DNA of 7,054 bases from an uncultured Collinsella sp. (GTDB lineage Bacteria > Actinomycetota > Coriobacteriia > Coriobacteriales > Coriobacteriaceae): positions 1-7,054 of the forward strand of contig CAAECF010000043.1 in assembly GCA_900754275.1 (NCBI GenBank), written 5' to 3'. Positions 5,812 to 7,054 of this stretch are shown here, one piece after another. The notes beneath the pieces are model-generated. The model was not told the origin of the DNA and searched no databases. It saw only the letters and a program-made list of their open reading frames with translations. How positions within the stretch are numbered: the stretch's first letter is position 1; each line of letters opens with the position of its first letter. The position numbers and the translations under genes are program-made.

Positions 5812-6285
5812 TTACCAACGATAGTGAGAGAACGCGCGGTTGGCCTCGGCCATCTTGAAGACGTCCTCACGCTTCTTGACGGAAGCGCCCAGGCCGTTGG
5901 AGGCGTCGAGGATCTCGTTGGCGAGACGCTCGGCCATGGTCTTCTCCTTGCGAGCGCGGGAGAAGTTGACGATCCAGCGGATGCCCAGAGCGGTGGAACG
6001 ACGGGAGTTGACCTCCATCGGGACCTGATAGGTAGCGCCACCGACACGCTTGGGCTTAACCTCGAGCGTGGGCTTGACGTTGTCCATAGCCTTCTTGAAG
6101 GTAGCGAGAGCGTCGCCACCCTCGGACTTCTCGGCAACGATCTCGAAAGCGGTGTAAACGATGCGCTCAGCGGTGGCCTTCTTGCCGTCAAGAAGGACCT
6201 TGTTGATGAGCTGAGTCACCAGGCGGTTGTTGTAAACGGCGTCAGGCTGAACCTCACGACGATTAGCTGCTGCACGACGCGGCAT
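5812..6285 (-). CDS. rpsG: 30S ribosomal protein S7
   Basis: S7 is a primary 16S rRNA-binding protein that nucleates assembly of the 30S head and lies near the E-site mRNA exit. The 157-residue product matches the usual length of about 156. It opens with MPRRAAANRREVQPDAVYN and includes LVTQLINKVLLDGKK (22-36), the GGATYQVPMEV segment (82-92), the RWIVNFSRARKEKTMAERLA region (103-122) and the C-terminal KMAEANRAFSHYRW. The ATG at 6285 has AAGGAG 7 nt upstream. It lies 73 bp after rpsL and 19 bp before fusA. In E. coli S7 is the translational repressor of the str operon, acting on the rpsL-rpsG intercistronic RNA. The corresponding gap here contains a hairpin that could serve the same purpose, which is inference. 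Confidence 0.98.
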   Translation of the reverse strand: MPRRAAANRREVQPDAVYNNRLVTQLINKVLLDGKKATAERIVYTAFEIVAEKSEGGDALATFKKAMDNVKPTLEVKPKRVGGATYQVPMEVNSRRSTALGIRWIVNFSRARKEKTMAERLANEILDASNGLGASVKKREDVFKMAEANRAFSHYRW

Positions 6286-6307
6286 GTGAAATCTCCTTAA
6301 GTGTCTA

Positions 6308-6333
6308 CCGTGCGGCCCTTAGGCGGCACACGG
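6308..6333 (-). promoter_or_regulatory. Hairpin in the rpsL-rpsG intercistronic RNA, candidate S7 control site
   Basis: In the minus-strand transcript CCGTGTG (6333-6327) pairs with CGCACGG region bases (6314-6308) in a seven-pair stem including one U-G pair. Two more C-G pairs follow across a bulged C, with a loop of GCCUAAG. It lies between the rpsL stop and the rpsG Shine-Dalgarno sequence, the position where E. coli S7 binds its own mRNA. There is no U-run, so termination is unlikely. Position and structure are seen; S7 binding is inferred by analogy. Confidence 0.42.
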
Positions 6334-6358
6334 CGAAAGTATCAAAACGTTATCTGGC

Positions 6359-6736
6359 TTATTTAGCCTTGGGGCGCTTAGCACCGTACTTGGAACGGGC
6401 CTGCATACGGTTCTGGACCGGAGCAGCGTCGTAGGCGCCACGGATGACGTGATAACGGACACCAGGGAGGTCACGGACACGACCGCCGCGGACGAGCACG
6501 ATGGAGTGCTCCTGCAGGTTGTGGCCCTCACCCGGGATGTAAGCAGTAACTTCGATGCCGTTGACAAGGCGAACACGGGCAACCTTACGAAGAGCCGAGT
6601 TCGGCTTCTTAGGGCTCGTGGTGAAGACGCGGGTGCACACGCCGCGCTTCTGGGAGTTGTGCTGCAGAGCAGCGTTCTTGGACTTCTTGGGCACGGAACG
6701 ACGGCCCTGGCGAACCAGCTGGTTAATAGTAGGCAA
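6359..6736 (-). CDS. rpsL: 30S ribosomal protein S12
   Basis: S12 lies at the decoding centre of the 30S subunit and governs tRNA selection accuracy and streptomycin sensitivity. The 125-residue product begins MPTINQLVRQGRR and carries QKRGVCTRVFTTSPKKPNSALRK in register (29-51), EVTAYIPGEGHNLQEHS (62-78) and the C-terminal QARSKYGAKRPKAK. Lys43 and Lys44 of the PKKPNSA loop are conserved. In the second streptomycin loop, GGRVRDLPG (84-92), position 88 is Arg (codon CGT at 6475-6473), where Lys is usual. Asp89, the residue methylthiolated by RimO in E. coli, and Pro91 are present. The start is TTG at 6736-6734, fixed by the family N-terminus and AAGGAG 6 nt upstream. It is the first gene of the str-type operon, about 85 nt downstream of a good promoter. 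Confidence 0.98.
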   Translation of the reverse strand: MPTINQLVRQGRRSVPKKSKNAALQHNSQKRGVCTRVFTTSPKKPNSALRKVARVRLVNGIEVTAYIPGEGHNLQEHSIVLVRGGRVRDLPGVRYHVIRGAYDAAPVQNRMQARSKYGAKRPKAK

Positions 6737-6742
6737 AGCGTA

Positions 6743-6748
6743 CTCCTT
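6743..6748 (-). promoter_or_regulatory. Ribosome binding site deciding the TTG start of rpsL
   Basis: AAGGAG on the minus strand, within GAGAAGGAG, has a 6-nt spacer (TACGCT) before the TTG start codon. There is no ATG or GTG at a comparable position in this frame, and the S12 family N-terminus begins exactly here. Confidence 0.86.
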
Positions 6749-6792
6749 CTCGAATGATTCCAGCTTTCTGTAAAGTGCAACGGCTTGAATCG

Positions 6793-6810
6793 AGGGGTCA
6801 GCATCCCCCT
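6793..6810 (-). promoter_or_regulatory. Small hairpin in the rpsL 5' leader
   Basis: In the minus-strand leader AGGGG (6810-6806) pairs with CCCCT (6797-6793) around an 8-nt loop. It lies roughly 12-30 nt after the predicted transcription start. It has no U-run, and its role (leader stability or control) is unknown. Confidence 0.35.
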
Positions 6811-6829
6811 ACGAAACACGCAGTTCGAT

Positions 6830-6858
6830 AGGATACGTGGCGTTAGCTGTGCCGTCAA
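6830..6858 (-). promoter_or_regulatory. Sigma-70-type promoter of the rpsL-rpsG-fusA-rpsJ operon
   Basis: On the minus strand TTGACG (6858-6853, 5 of 6 to the -35 consensus) is separated by exactly 17 bp from TATCCT (6835-6830, 4 of 6 to the -10 consensus). The predicted start is near 6823, giving an rpsL leader of about 86 nt. No competing promoter of equal quality was seen in 6737-7054. Confidence 0.66.
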
Positions 6859-6910
6859 CAGACCACGCCGCCGGGCGTATCCCAAAATGAGCATATTTCC
6901 GCAAAGCCTA

Positions 6911-6949
6911 CACAAAAGGAATCCCCTTCTGTGCGCGGGGGCGGATTCC
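6911..6949 (-). terminator. Terminator-like hairpin upstream of the rpsL promoter
   Basis: On the minus strand GGAATCC (6949-6943) pairs perfectly with GGATTCC (6924-6918). After a bulged G two more C-G pairs extend the stem inside, and TTTTGTG (6917-6911) follows. This fits an intrinsic terminator for a minus-strand gene lying beyond the right edge. In many bacteria that neighbour is rpoC, but it is not visible here. The loop is fairly large (about 12-13 nt), which lowers confidence. Confidence 0.55.
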
Positions 6950-6969
6950 CGGTCCGGGCGGCCCGCTGT

Positions 6970-7054
6970 TTAAGTTTGCTGCTCTACAGTCCTGCGCAAG
7001 ACGGAAAGCACATTAAGTGCTTTCCTTTGCGTGCGGAACTCGCGACAAACTTAA
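6970..7054. repeat. Nested inverted repeat / candidate structured RNA at the right edge
   Basis: Four stems nest around one centre. The outer ends TTAAGTTTG (6970-6978) and CAAACTTAA (7046-7054) pair perfectly over 9 bp. AGTCC (6988-6992) pairs with GGAACT (7035-7040, one bulged A). CGCAA (6995-6999) pairs with TTGCG (7027-7031). GGAAAGCAC (7003-7011) pairs perfectly with GTGCTTTCC (7017-7025) over a 5-nt ATTAA loop. The total is 28 pairs in 85 nt. It is neither a tRNA nor the conserved SRP RNA domain as far as I can see. It could be a structured 3' end or terminator of the upstream gene, a small RNA, or a palindromic mobile repeat. It may continue beyond the window. Confidence 0.6.

Noticed and set aside
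5743..6300. A 185-codon plus-strand open frame opposite rpsG and the start of fusA
   Set aside because: Another antisense shadow of highly expressed genes, with low-complexity translation and no domain.
6319..6915. A 198-codon minus-strand frame overlapping rpsL and its leader
   Set aside because: It is an alternative frame of rpsL that extends across the predicted promoter. The sequence rich in Ser, Arg and Leu is typical of frame-shifted reading of a biased gene.
6785..6973. A 62-codon plus-strand open frame in the rpsL upstream region
   Set aside because: It has a TTG start without a ribosome binding site, a basic low-complexity product, and overlaps the minus-strand promoter and terminator.

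Overview
The window is GC-rich, gene-dense bacterial chromosome holding two housekeeping clusters that face each other across a convergent junction near position 3290. GC-rich codon use, a FabK-type type II fatty acid cluster in the order fabH-acpP-fabK-fabD, and high-GC Gram-positive-like ribosomal proteins suggest Actinomycetota, most plausibly class Coriobacteriia (Collinsella-like). That placement is an inference from gene content and protein style; no search was run.

Positions 1-2253 (minus strand) hold the start of a fatty acid synthesis operon: fabH (initiating condensing enzyme), acpP (acyl carrier protein), fabK (FMN-dependent enoyl-ACP reductase) and the first 24 codons of fabD (malonyl transacylase), which runs off the left edge. 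Gene spacing is 40 bp, 2 bp and a 13-bp overlap, so these are co-transcribed. Positions 2254-2429 are the divergent control region between fabH and birA. It carries two near-identical 18-bp, partly palindromic boxes, which are good candidates for the operator of this operon. On the plus strand, birA encodes a biotin-protein ligase without a DNA-binding domain. Its likely target is the biotin carrier subunit of acetyl-CoA carboxylase, which supplies malonyl-CoA to the pathway across the divergent promoter.

Positions 3207-3322 hold a strong, largely bidirectional terminator shared by birA and the oncoming ribosomal operon, followed by a palindrome around the rpsJ stop codon.

Positions 3323-6736 (minus strand) are a str-type translation operon in the order rpsL (S12), rpsG (S7), fusA (EF-G), rpsJ (S10). 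There is no tuf between fusA and rpsJ, and rpsJ is the last gene before the terminator instead of leading into rplC and the rest of the S10 cluster. rpsL and rpsJ both start with TTG behind good Shine-Dalgarno sequences. S12 has Arg at position 88, where most bacteria have Lys and where Lys-to-Arg is a classic streptomycin-resistance change.

Positions 6737-7054 (318 bp) contain no gene I can support. Read on the minus strand they hold a large nested inverted repeat (6970-7054, possibly continuing past the edge), a terminator-like hairpin, a good sigma-70-type promoter with a 17-bp spacer, and an rpsL leader of about 85 nt with a small hairpin.

I found no mobile element, CRISPR array, tRNA or rRNA gene. 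The window is mainly ordinary core genome. The parts worth a second look are the twin operator boxes, the S12 substitution, the rearranged str/S10 junction and the structured region at the right edge.
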